64,000 bases of DNA from Takakia lepidozioides (Eukaryota > Streptophyta > Takakiopsida > Takakiales > Takakiaceae): positions 33,914,001 to 33,978,000 of the forward strand of contig CM060733.1 in the NCBI GenBank assembly GCA_030704615.1, in the 5' to 3' direction. A program made the translations under genes and the position numbers. Each line of letters begins with the position of its first letter. Position 1 is the first letter of the stretch. Below, piece by piece: positions 1 to 11,055 of the stretch. The notes under the pieces are model-generated. The model saw only the letters and a list, made by a program, of their open reading frames with translations, did no database searches and was not told the origin of the DNA.

Positions 1-93
1 TATGGATGAAACCCTACTATATCCATTAGGGATTATAAGAATTCCACACTAGGTATAGTATTGGAAAAAATGTTAAAATCCCAAACAAGTATC

Positions 94-262
94 TGGAGAG
101 AGGGAGGGAGGCAGGCAGGGTGCGAGAAAAAAAAAAAGGTGGGGGGGGGGGGGGGGGGGGTGATTCAGTAGCAGCAACAGCTACTCAGTCAGTCCCCCCC
201 CCCCCCCCCCCATTTTTTTTTTTCTTCTCCTCCTCTCGCTCTCCCTCTCTTTCTCAATCTTC
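94..262. repeat. Foldback element FB1 (GA-rich arm / TC-rich arm palindrome)
   Basis: A GA-rich arm containing GGGTGCGAGAAAA runs into a long poly-G tract, a core with CAGTAGCAGCAACAGCTACT, a poly-C tract, poly-T and a TC-rich arm. The two halves are approximate reverse complements, so the segment can fold on itself. The same order of blocks recurs near 7,966, 10,553 and 10,819. It lies just outside the first copy of the 2.6 kb repeat. The long homopolymers are prone to assembly error. Confidence 0.75.
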
Positions 263-314
263 TATCACTCCCCAAAATATGTATATATATATATATAGAG
301 GGAGAGAGGAGGCA

Positions 315-2530
315 GAAGAGAGGGAAGATATTCATGTCATGTCAAGACATGGACAAGACCCACTAGGGTCATTGTCAATTAAAGACATAAACAACCCAAA
401 ACAGGGCACCATCTAACATTTCCATTCTTGTCATAGCTTCCCATGAATTGACATCACCCAATCAGTCATGATAAAACAGGGTGGGAGGGCGGGGTTTGTT
501 CATGTAGGGGATGCAAGCATCTTGAACACCCGAGATCTGGCCATCTTGGCCAATGAATCATTAAATTGCGATGTTACGAGCCTGGTGTCATGACAAGGTC
601 AGAATCACTGATTGCAGCACCTTACCTTATGAGCATAGGGTCATGCATCAAGCAAAACATAAGGACCAACTTGCAATATTTCAGACTCAGGACATGCCTC
701 CAAGCAATCCACTTGGGCATGAAAAAACAGATTCCATACCATTTATAATCATCCCAAGACGTGTAATCATACAAGGCGTCAAGGGAATGTGAGATCAGCT
801 TGTCATATTGCAAATTCAAGACATGTACACACAAGCATCTTGAAAACTCAGATTGCAGGTCATAGACCTGATGTCATGACAAGGCCAAAACAATAGGTAG
901 GATTTCATTACAGCTTACCATCATCATCCTTCAAGAAGTCCATGCTAAAGCTTGCAAAAAACACCTCACTATGATCCATCACACACCAGAAATAGGCCCG
1001 AAAAAGAGCAGTTCGGTTCTTTATTAGGCTGCCACCATAACATTCAAGGCCACCGCGTCCTTAGAGCCCCAAAACTGCCGAAGCATCCCCCATAAAATCA
1101 GATCCTCTTTGACCAAAAGAACTTATAACCTAGCTCAATAATCCACAGGCCCTGCTATCAAAGATCAAAAGGTAGGGTATGGTTTGTATGCAAGCCCCAG
1201 GAAACAGGCCAAGCAGGGCGAGCTGCACATCGACAGCAGAACAACAAAGGCCAAAACACAGGCTGTAGAATGCCAAACCAAGAGCAGTCGGGTTGAAATC
1301 GGGGCTGCAGACAGCAGCCACCTCACTGCGCAATAACCCACAGGTCTCCTCAGCCCATATCCCAATCTGCATGCTCAAGAAACTTCAAAGTAGGTGAGGG
1401 TCCTCACCTAGTCCCATCACAAGCCCCCACAAAAACCAACAGGTTAGTGAGGATTGTGGAACCCCGGGTGAATCACAGACCCTCACACTTGTCATCGATG
1501 TCAACTAAGAAACTCAAAAGCAAGAGAAAGAGATAAGAACATGAGAATCCATCAACTCCAAAGGCACCTTAAGCAATTGGGGAAGAGGGTTATGCGCCAT
1601 CACCACCCGCAGCAAGCCGCCTCCACAAAGCACATAAGCAATGAAGCAAAGCAGGCACAATCGCAAGGCACTAGAAAGGAGGGAGAGAACTTCCCATCAT
1701 AAGTATCCTTGCTACGCACAGAAAAAGCCAGAGGAGAGAAGATGCCACTGCATTCAAAGCGGTGTTTCCCGCTGCAAGAGAGACAAGGCGCCGCCTTCGC
1801 GTCCCTCCAAGCGCTCGTCCAGCATGGGTACGACACCACAAACGGGGCAACCACCGAAGCACGTCCGCCATAACACTCTCCTCGTGAGCTCAGAAGCACA
1901 TCACGTGCTTCTGACAGCGGGAGAGACGACATAGGGTTGTCCCCCGATTATTCATCCGTGGATGAAAAATAGTAGGACGAATCCATATACCCTGACGGAT
2001 TTCATCCGCAGCAAGGTTAAAAATAGGTTTTGGGGTAGGGATTAGGGTTTCCACCGTAATTAATCATAATTAGGGGTAGTAAAGATCAATTCAAAGATCA
2101 ATTCCAGGCCATAATCACATCATCCATAGACAGATCACTTGTGTCAGGATGAAAAAGTAGATAATATCATCCGTGGCAGCGCCTTACCTCCATCTAGGTA
2201 ATTCTATCATTCCTTACCAGACCATCCGGTATGGATAAAAATAGTCAATAAAAGAGGAATGAAAAATTATCACCCTGGTAGTTTTTCATCCGATACGGAT
2301 GGAAAAATAGGATGTTGTTGGCAACCTTCATAGAGGTAACTCTTTTCTTCCATGATGACTCATCCGGTATGGATGAGAGTCAATAAAAGAGGAATGAAAA
2401 GGCCAAAAGAACCATCCTAGAGGTAATTCAGTGTCCATCCTGGTGGCTCATCCGGTATGGATGAAAAAGCCTAATAGAGGATGAGAAAACAAGAAGCCAA
2501 CACTGATAGCAAACTGCCAATTCCCAGTAG
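315..2530 (+). repeat. Large repeat unit A (most diverged of three direct copies)
   Basis: It begins with GAAGATATTCATGTCATGTC and shares an ordered series of blocks with units B and C. These are a head block with GGTGGGAGGGCGGGGTTTGT, a middle block, a block around TTAGTGAGGATTGTGGAACC, a GGGTAGGG-ATTAGGG block, and a tail full of CATCC-spacer-GGATG hairpins. No intact protein or known transposase is visible. Unit A is shorter and more diverged in the middle than B or C. It is probably a non-autonomous transposable element or a segmental tandem repeat; the boundary is approximate. Confidence 0.7.
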
Positions 2531-2603
2531 AGAGGGAGAGAGAGAGTGCATGAGAAATTCCAAAAAAAAAAAAAAAAAAAAAAAAAAAAACAGCAGCAGC
2601 ACC
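2527..2603. repeat. Partial foldback element FB2 at the A/B junction
   Basis: A GA-rich run with the arm sequence GAGTGCATGAGAA is followed by about 30 adenines and CAGCAGCAGC. These are arm and core pieces of the foldback family; the second arm is missing. The fragment replaces roughly the first 100 bases of unit B, so the junction has been rearranged. Confidence 0.55.
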
Positions 2604-2604
2604 T

Positions 2605-5222
2605 AACACTTCCATTCTTGTCATGACTTCCCAATTGATTTCACCCAATCATTCATGATAAAACAGGGTGGGAGGGCGGGGTTTGTTTATGTACAGGTCA
2701 TGACAACAAGACAAGCATATAAGCAAGTATCTTGTGTACTGGTAAATCAGATTGCTGCAGCATGTTCAAATTCATGTAAGTAACCCAAGACATGCACCAT
2801 ACAAGGCTCCTTGGGTAGGTAAGAACAGCCTGCCCTGCTACAGATTCAAGGTATGTTCATACAATCACCTTGAAGGACCAGCTTGTAATTTACCAGATTT
2901 CAAACATGCAACCAAGTAATCTTCTTGGGCATGACAAAACATATTGCAGCTTCACTCTTTGCCATTTGTAAGTACCCCAAGACATGCATCATGCAAGGCT
3001 CCTTGGGTAGGTAAGAACAGCCCGTTCTACTACAGATTCAGGATATGTTCATACAAGTACCTTGAAGGACCAGCCTACAATTAATCAGATTTCAAGCATA
3101 TAACCAAGTAAACTTCTTGGGCAAGACAAACCATATTACAGCTTCACACTTCACCAATTGTAAATACCCCAAGACATGCATCGTGCAAGGCCTCTTGGGT
3201 AGGTAAGAACAGCCTGCCATTGTACAGATTCAAGACTTGTGTACACAAGCATCTTGATGAACTAGCTTGCAGTTTATCAGACTCCAAACATGCAACCAAG
3301 TGACCCACTTGGGCATGACAAGACAGACTGCAACTTCATTCTACACCATGTACAGTTGCCCCAAGATATGCATCATGTAAGGCATTTTGGCATGGAAGAA
3401 AGGCCTGCCATATTATAGCTTCAAGATATGGACACACATACACTTAGAGTGCCCGAGACCAAGCCCACTTGGCCAAAAAAATAAATCATACATTGCAGGT
3501 GGCTGGTCTAATGGCAAAATGAGGCAAATAATCACTGGCAAAGGTCCAGTAGAGCTTACCACCACTATTTTCCAGGAGGCTAATGCCATGTTTTGCAAAT
3601 AAAACCTCACTATGATCCATTCCACATCAAATCCAGGCCTGAAAGAGGCCTGTCATTGCCTTATCAGGCTGCCATCTTTAAAAATAGGCCCTCCTCTTCC
3701 TTAGAACCTAACAGCCACTGATGCCTTTACCCATAAACCATCATTCCTCTTTTAAGGCCAAAACTGTACCTAGTTTAAAAATCCACAGACAATGCTGTCA
3801 AAGATTCAAGACAAGGTAAGGTCCAGATGTTGGGCATCAACAGGCCTGCCAGGCCGAAATGCTCCATCAAAGGCAGCAAAACATAAGTCAAAAGTAAGCA
3901 TCAACATGCCAAACCAGGAGCAAGCAGGCCAAAATCGGGGCTGCAGGCAGCAGCCAAGTCATGACGCCATACAAAATAGGTTCCCTTTGCCCACATCTTT
4001 ATCTACAAGCTCAAGAGAATTCAAAGCAAGTAGGAATCCTCACCTGGTCCCATCACAAGCCCCCACAAAACCAACAGATTAGTGAGGATTGTGGAACCCC
4101 AGGTGAATCATGGACCCCTACACTTGTCATCAATGTCAACTAAGAACCTCAAAAGCAAGAGAGAAAGATATAAAGTAAAAGAAACCCTAATCACCAAAAG
4201 CACCTTGAGCGATTGGGGAAGATAATTGTGCGCCATCGCCACCAGCAAGCCACCTCCAGCACAACTAAGGAGAAGTGAAGCATACAAGCATCCTTGCTAG
4301 GTTTAAGAAGGGAGAGAGAGATACTTCCCCACACAAGCGCCGCTGCGAAACATAAAAGCCAAAGGAGGGAAAGAGACGATGCATTCACAGTATTGTCTCC
4401 CGCCTGTGAGAAGAGACAAAATGCCATCATTGCGCATCCCCAGGAGCTCGTCCAGCATGGGCACGAAGCAGCAGACAAGGTAACAACAAAACGCAGACGC
4501 CATAACTTTCATCCCGCGAGCTCAGAAGCACGAGGAGTACTGCTGATGGCGGGAGAGATAGCCTAGGGCCGTGCCCGATTTTTCATCTGTGCAAGATGAG
4601 TAATCAACACCACTTTTTTCAAAACCCGACGGATGTCATCCGTTAGCTAGGTTTAAACAATAGGTTATAGGGTAGGGGTTAGGATTTCACTCCTTAATTA
4701 GCCATAAGGGTAATTACTCAACAGTCCAGGGCCATCACAGACTGCATATTTCATCCGGTTCAGATGAAAAAGTCAATAAGTTCATCCAGTTGGAGAAGGT
4801 TCGTCAATAGGATGGAAAAACAGTACATAACATCCAAGGCAACGGTTTCACATCCTAACAGGTAATTCAACATCCCCAAACAAAATGCCTCATCTAGTAC
4901 GGAAAAAAACCATAAAAGAGGAATGAACAAATTAATATCCTGGAATTTTTCATCCGGTATGGATGGAAAAAATTATATATAAGATGTCAGTGTCAACCCC
5001 TACAGAGGTAATTCCTCATTCCCTGGTGACTCATCTGGTATGGATGAAAGTCAATAAAAGAGGAATAAAAAAATCATAGACTCGGTTTAGTGTCCACCCA
5101 GGTAATTTATCCAGTATGGATAAAAAATTGTTATAGGGCGGGTGAAAAAACTGTTAGAGTCCATCCGGTATAGATGGAAAAACAGGAAATCAACACTGAT
5201 AAAACCGGCCAATTCCAAGGAG
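2605..5222 (+). repeat. Large repeat unit B (second direct copy)
   Basis: Unit B matches unit C closely from the CATTTCCATTCTTGTCAT-type head block through the hairpin-rich tail, which ends CTGATAAAACCGGCCAATTC. It contains about three to four internal repeats of roughly 190 bases (2,785-3,380). On the minus strand at 4,303-4,512 it has a small open frame that unit C also keeps. No transposase, reverse transcriptase or integrase motif is seen. Confidence 0.8.
2785..3380 (+). repeat. ~190-bp internal tandem repeats in unit B, each with a CCCAAG...CTTGGG hairpin
   Basis: The block CCCAAGACATGCAYCRTRCA, followed by AGG-CTCCTTGGGTAGGTAAG, appears near 2,789, 2,980 and 3,170. A degenerate fourth copy lies near 3,360. 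CCCAAG and CTTGGG are complementary, so each repeat carries a small hairpin around ATGCAT. The spacing is close to 191 bases. Confidence 0.75.
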
Positions 5223-7965
5223 GGAGGGAAGATATTCATGTCATGTCAAGACATGGACAAGACCCTACTAGGGTCATTGTCAATTAAAGACATAAACAGC
5301 CCAAAACAGGGCACCATCTAACATTTCCATTCTTGTCATAGCTTCCCATGAATTGACATCACCCAATCATTCTTGATAAAACAAGGTGGGAGGGCGGGGT
5401 TTGTTTATGTACAGGTCATGACAACAAGACAAGCACATAAGCAAACATCTTGTGTACTGGTAAATCAGATTGCTGCAACATGTTCAAATTCCTGTAAGTA
5501 ACCCAAGACATGCACCATGCAAGGCTCCTTGGGTAGGTAAAAACAGCCTGCCCTGCTATAAATTCAAGGTATGTTCATACAAGCACCTTGAAGGACCAGC
5601 CTACAATTCAGATTTCAAACATGCAACCAAGTAATCTTCTTGGGCATGACAAAACATATTGCAGCTTCACTCTTTGCCATTTGTAAGTACCCCAAGACAT
5701 GCATCATGCAAGGCTCCTTGGGTAGGTAAGAACAGTCTGTCCTACTACAGATTCAGGATATGTTCATACAAGTACCTTGAAGGACCAGCCTGCAATTAAT
5801 CAGATTTCAAGCATGCAACCAAGTAAACTTTTTGGGCATGACAAAACATATTGCAGCATCACTCTTTGCCATTTGTAAATACCCCAAGACATGCATCATG
5901 CAAGGCCCATTGGGTAGGTAAGAACAACCTGCCATTGTACAGCTTTTCATTTGGCCAATTGTAAGTACCCCAAGACATGCATCGTGCAAGGCCTCTTGGG
6001 TAGGTAAGAACAGCCTGTCATTGTACAGATTCAAGACCTGTGTCCAAGGAATCTTGCTGGACCAGCCTGCAATTAATCAGACTTCAAACATGCAACCAAG
6101 TGACCACTTTGGGCATGCCAAGACTGACTGCGACTTCATTCTACACCATGTACAGTTGCCCCAAGATATGCATCATTTAAGGCATTTTGGCATGGAAGAA
6201 AGGCCTGCCTTGTCACAACATCCAAATATGGACACACGTACATTTTGAGTGCCCAAGATCAAGCCCACTTGGCCAAAATAAATCATACAATGCAAGTAGC
6301 TGTTCAGATGGCAAAATAAGGTAACTAATAACTGGCCAGAGTCCTTTAGAGCTTACCATCACTGTTTCCCAAGAGGCTAATGCCATGTTTTGCAAATAGA
6401 ACCTCACTATGCACCATTCCACATCAAATCCAGGTCTGAAAACGGTCTGTCGTTGCATTATCAGGCTGTCTTCTTCCAGGCCTCCTCTTCCTTAGAGCCT
6501 AACAGCCACTGATGTCTTTGCCCTTACACCATCAATCCTCTTTTAAGGCAAAAAATGTACCTAGTCTAGAAATCCACAGGCAAAGCTGTCAAAGATTCAA
6601 GACATGGTAAGATTCACATGTTGTGCTGCAAGAGATATGGCTGCCAGGCCGAAATGCTCCATCAACGGCAGCAAAACATAAGTCAAAAGCAAGCATCATC
6701 ATGTCAAAACCGGGAGGAAGCGGGCCGAAATTGGGGCTGCAGGCAGCAGCAGTATGTTCCTTTTGCTCACATCCTTATCTACAAGAGAATTCAAAGCAAG
6801 TAGGGATCCTCACCTGGTCCCATCACAAGCCCCCACAAAAACCAATGGGTTAGTGAGGATTGTGGAACCCCAGGTGAATCACAGACCCCTACACTTGTCA
6901 TCGATGCCAACTAAGAACCCCAAAAACAAGAGAGAAAGACATGAAGTAAAAGGAACCCTAATCACCAAAAGCACCTTGAGCGATTGGGGAAGGTAGCTCT
7001 GCGCCATCGCCACCAACACGCCACCTCCAGCACAGCTAAGGAGAAGCGAAGCATACAAATGCTAGGTTTAAGAAGGGAGAGAGAGATATATACTTCCCCA
7101 CCCAAGCGCCGCTGCAAAACATAAAAGCCAGAGGAGGGAAAGAGACGATGTCATCACAACGGGGTCTCCCGCCTGTGAGAAGAGACAAGACGCCGCCATT
7201 GCGCATCCCCAGGAGCTTGTCCGGCATGGGCACGAAGCAGCAGACAAGGTAACAGCAGAGCTCAGATGCCATAACTCTCAGCCCGCGAGCTCAGCAACAC
7301 GATGAGTGCAGCTGACGGCGGGAGAGACACCCTAGGGCAGAGCCCGATTTTTCATCCGGAGGATGAATAATCAACACCTTTTATCTCAAAAACCCGACGG
7401 ATGTCATCCGTTAGCTAGGTTTAAACAGTAGATTATAGGGTAGGGGTTAGGGTTTCACTCCTTAATTAGCCATAATTAAGAGTAATTAAACAAATCTCTA
7501 GGGCCATCATAAGCTGCATTTTCCATCCGGTTCAGATGAAAAAGTTAATAAATTCATCTAATTTGGAGAAGGTCCATCATTAGGATGAAAAAACAGTACA
7601 TACCATCCAAGACGGCGGTTTCTCATCCTAACAGGTAATTCATCACCCCCTAAGAAAAGCCTCATCCAGTACGGAAAAAAAGGCATAAAGGAGGAATAAA
7701 ATGAATTAATATCTTGGTATTTTTCATCCGGTATGGATGGAAAAATTATAGATAGGATGCCAGTGTCAACCCCTACATAGGTGATTCCTCATTTTCTGGT
7801 GACTCATCTAGTATAGATGAAAGTCAATAAAAGAGGAATGAAAAAATCATAGACCCATTTTAGAGGTATTTTAGTGTCCACCCTGGTAGTGTCCACCCTG
7901 TCATAATCCATCCAATATAGATGGAAAATAGGAAATTAACACTGATAAAACCGGCCAATTCCAAG
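5223..7965 (+). repeat. Large repeat unit C (third direct copy)
   Basis: Unit C starts GAAGATATTCATGTCATGTC immediately after the end of unit B, so B and C are truly head to tail. It has the same block order, the ~190-bp internal repeats, the GGGTAGGGGTTAGGGTTTCA block near 7,440 and the CATCC/GGATG hairpin tail. It ends CTGATAAAACCGGCCAATTC against foldback element FB3. The close B/C similarity suggests a fairly recent tandem duplication. Confidence 0.8.
5505..6190 (+). repeat. ~190-bp internal tandem repeats in unit C
   Basis: Copies of the CCCAAGACATGCAT...CTTGGG block lie near 5,507, 5,692, 5,882 and 5,967, with a degenerate one near 6,160. The shortened 85-base step between 5,882 and 5,967 is a partial repeat, so copy number differs from unit B. 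This fits unequal exchange or slippage within the array. Confidence 0.75.
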
Positions 7966-8190
7966 GGGGGAGGGAGAGAGAGGGAGAGAGAGGGAGAGGG
8001 AGAGAAAGAGAGAGAGGGAGAGAGGGAGAGGGAGAGAGGGTGCATGAAAAAACAAAAAAGAAGGTGGGGGGGAGAGTCGGAGAGTGACTAAGCAGCAGCA
8101 GCAGCTCAGTCAGTCTCCCCCCCATTTTTTTTATTTTTTTTTCCATGCACCCTCTCTCCGTCTCTCTCCGTCTCTCTCCCTCTGGAAACT
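7966..8190. repeat. Foldback element FB3 between direct unit C and inverted unit D
   Basis: The left arm is (GGGAGA)n-GGGTGCATGAAAAAAC with GGTGGGGGG. The core is GACTAAGCAGCAGCAGCAGC followed by TCAGTCAGTC. The right arm is CCCCCC, poly-T, TTTTCCATGCACCCTCTCTC and TCTCCGTC repeats. The arms are near-perfect reverse complements. It sits exactly where the flanking large repeat switches orientation, so it is the axis of a bigger inverted repeat. Confidence 0.85.
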
Positions 8191-10492
8191 ATGGAATTGT
8201 TGTCCCAACTTCCATCCTTGAAAAATTTGAAAAATTGGGTTGCATGAAATTTGGATGTTTTCCATCCAGAATACATTTCTTTTTTCCCCCTAGTGAGACA
8301 TTTCTTTATGAGGTTTTGCTTCATCCGGACATCAACCCGGAATATATTGATTGCAAAACTCCCGTCAGTATTTATTTTTTCAATCCAACCTGGATGAAAA
8401 AAGGACTTCATCTAACAGGACCTAAATACGAGACAAGACAAGTATACATTAATTAAAAAAACCCCGATGTTTTTCATCTAACCTAGATGAAAAACGGACT
8501 GCATCCGTCGAATTCAAGACAAGATGAACACACGATGTTTTTCATCTTCCATGAATGAGAAACAGACAACGTCCGTCGGGCATACTGGCTGGTGGATGTT
8601 TTTCATCCTAATAAGGATGAATGACAAGCTAGACAGGGGAAAACCCTGCGCAACCCTAATGTCTTTCTTTTTGTGCTGCAGGAGTGCACGCAATGGCGGC
8701 TTGGAGGTAGCGATGGTGCTCGTGCTGCAGATACCATGAGCTGCCGATCCCTGAGTGTTTATGGCTCCTGTGAGCGCCGCCTCTGCGGGCTCTTTAAGGC
8801 GATGGCGGTGGCTTAGAGATGAGGGAAGATTCATTGTCTCATTTGTTTGTTTTTTTGCTGCACAAGGGAACAAGGGCAGTGATGGCGGAGATACCACCTG
8901 CCTGCTTGTGAAGTTTCCGTAGGAGCCCTCATCTGGATCTTTGATGAATGGCGACGTCTTGGTAGAACAAGGAATTCTCTCTCTCCCTCCCTTTATAAAC
9001 CCTACCTTAGGAGACAAAGCTCTTTTTTCTTGTGCTTGGCAAACTTTGCTTTTGGTTAAGGTAGCAGTGCTGTGGTGTTGGCGGAGACCTCCCTGCACGG
9101 TTGGGCTTATGGAGAGATGGCGACCATCCCCCAAACAGTAAAAAAGGTTCTTTTTCTGTTTGTCTTGCTTCCCTATTTTCTTTGGCATTCTCTGTGCTTA
9201 GATTCAAGTGTATTTGACCTCGATAGCAAGTGTGGAAGCCTGCTACTCACCTCGTGCATCCTCACTAACTCACAATGCGTTGTGGTTGTTTTTGGGACGG
9301 GCACATGTGAGGGCTTCCACTTAATATACTGATGTCTAGGTGTTGCTGGATGCCTAGTGGGTTGCAAAGCTGGGGAAGGAATCGCTGGCCATGGACTCAT
9401 CTTAAAATGTTGAAAAACTAAACTACTCTATGGTTTTTCTTGATCATACCTCTTTCCTTCCTTTATTTATGAAGAACAAGTGTAATGCTATCTACGGTGG
9501 GCTATTTCGGCCCAGCCAGTGGAAGACCTCTGCTTTGTTGTGACAACCGGGTTTATGATGGCTTGTGTGAGAGACACACATCTGTTTTCCAGGCCCTAGT
9601 TTGCTTTACTTACCTTATGGTAGTTGGAAACAAAATGAGAGGCTGCGGGGAACTGTTTGCTGCAGCTACTTGGGTACCCATGTTGGTAAAATGCCCTTGT
9701 TATGTTCCAACCCGGATGGCTTTGTTAGCTAGATGCTTAGGCAAGGGTATGGTGAAGATTCTGCTTGTGGCTATTCAGCTGACACTGAAATATGACAGCA
9801 ATATAATTGGTAACTAGTTTTTGAGGCAGCCAGGGTGGTTAAGTGGAAATACCCTCTGGACATGGTGTAATGACATGGTCAAACGTGGAATGATGTGAAT
9901 AGGGTGTGTTGACAGTATCATATACTGTCACATGATGTGTATGCAGTCATTTATTTTTACCTTGTTGTGTCATGAACTTTGATTTTCAGCTGTAGCAAGA
10001 AATAATGTTATAGGGGTATTCTGGAAAACTTACTAGACATATCCACCTCCCCTGTGGGGGCAAGCTGTGCTGTAGACTAGTTTAAACAAATACTTGCAGG
10101 GCAAGGTATTTAAATCTGTGATATCCAAGTGTTCTTTCTTCTTTTTTTAAAACAAAACCCTCTATGACACCCATGGGGTTTGAGTAAGTATGTTTGGATT
10201 ACAGCTTGCGGACAGTAAATCTGTATCACCATTTGACCTGCACCACATCAAGGCCAAAAGATGGCCAAGTACCCGCCATGCCACCCAGAGCATCAGTGGA
10301 ATACTCTTTGGGTTATGAGTAATACTGACATGAACACATTACTGTGCATGGATATAATTCTGGATTTTCTAAGCTTGGTGATTGATGGTTGGTGCCATTG
10401 TTAAGTGGCTGATATGTCTGTTTCATGACAACAACCCTAGGGGTCCTGTCTTTGTCTTGACATGACAAAAAATATCTTCCCTCTCTCTGTGT
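8191..10492 (-). repeat. Large repeat unit D (inverted, diverged copy)
   Basis: Read on the minus strand, the far end (10,440-10,492) gives AGGGAAGATA...GTCATGTCAAGACA...CCCCTAGGG, matching the start of units A and C. The segment 9,195-9,330 matches the reverse complement of the CCTCACTAACCCATTGG block of unit C. At 8,210-8,640 there is a run of CATCC/GGATG hairpins as in the tails of A-C. Open frames here, such as the minus frame 8,514-9,188, show no recognisable domain and look non-coding. Confidence 0.7.
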
Positions 10493-10516
10493 CTTTTGTC
10501 ACCCCCTTCCCCCCCG

Positions 10517-10552
<36 letters not shown>

Positions 10553-10795
10553 AGAAGAGAGGGGGCAGAAGAGAGGTAGAGAGAGGGAGAGAGGGAGAGA
10601 GAGAGAGTGCAAGAAAAAAGAAAAAGAAGGTGGGGGGGGGGGGGGACTGACTGATCAGCAGCAGCTGCTCAGTCAGTCCCCCCCACCTTCTTTTTCGTTT
10701 TGTTTTCCTCGTCTCGCCCTCTCTCTCCCTCTCTCCCTCTTTCCCTCTCTAAACCTCTCACTTTCTCTCTCCCTCTCTCTCTGTGTCTTTTGTCA
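10553..10795. repeat. Foldback element FB4, with a poly-A tract on its left
   Basis: After a ~35-base poly-A tract comes a GA-rich arm with GAGTGCAAGAAAAAAG and AAGGTGGGGG. The core is ACTGACTGATCAGCAGCAGC then TGCTCAGTCAGTC, and the mirror arm is CCCCACCTTCTTTTTCG and TC repeats. It is a clear copy of the same palindromic family. Confidence 0.8.
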
Positions 10796-10818
10796 CTCCC
10801 CACAAAAAAAAACAAATC

Positions 10819-10978
10819 GGAGAGGGACAGAGAGGGCAGAAGAGAGGGAGAGAGAGGGAGAAAGGGTGCTTGAAAAAACAAAAAAGAAGGTGGGGGATGT
10901 GTTGGGGGGGGGGTGACTGAGCAGCAGCAGCAGCTGCTCAGTCAGTCCCCCCCCCACATTTTATTTTTTTATTTTTCC

Positions 10979-11012
<34 letters not shown>

Positions 11013-11050
11013 TCCACTCCCCACAAAAAAAAAAACTAAGCAAAGAGGGA
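10819..11050. repeat. Foldback element FB5, abutting a broken ORF
   Basis: The arm AAAGGGTGCTTGAAAAAAC with AAGAAGGTGGGGG is followed by the core TGACTGAGCAGCAGCAGCAG-CTGCTCAGTCAGTC, then CCCCCCCACATTTT and a (TC)n arm. The core is an almost perfect palindrome. Its right edge runs straight into the coding sequence that starts near 11,056, so it may have truncated that ORF. Confidence 0.8.
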
Positions 11051-11055
11051 GAGAG

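Noticed and set aside
120-416. Plus-strand frame with poly-Gly and poly-Pro
   Set aside because: Produced by homopolymers of foldback FB1.
7860-8146. Minus-strand frames rich in SLSLSPSP
   Set aside because: Translation of the (GGGAGA)n arm; no gene.
8514-9188. 224-codon minus-strand open frame
   Set aside because: It lies inside inverted repeat unit D, has no domain, and the frame is not kept in units A-C.
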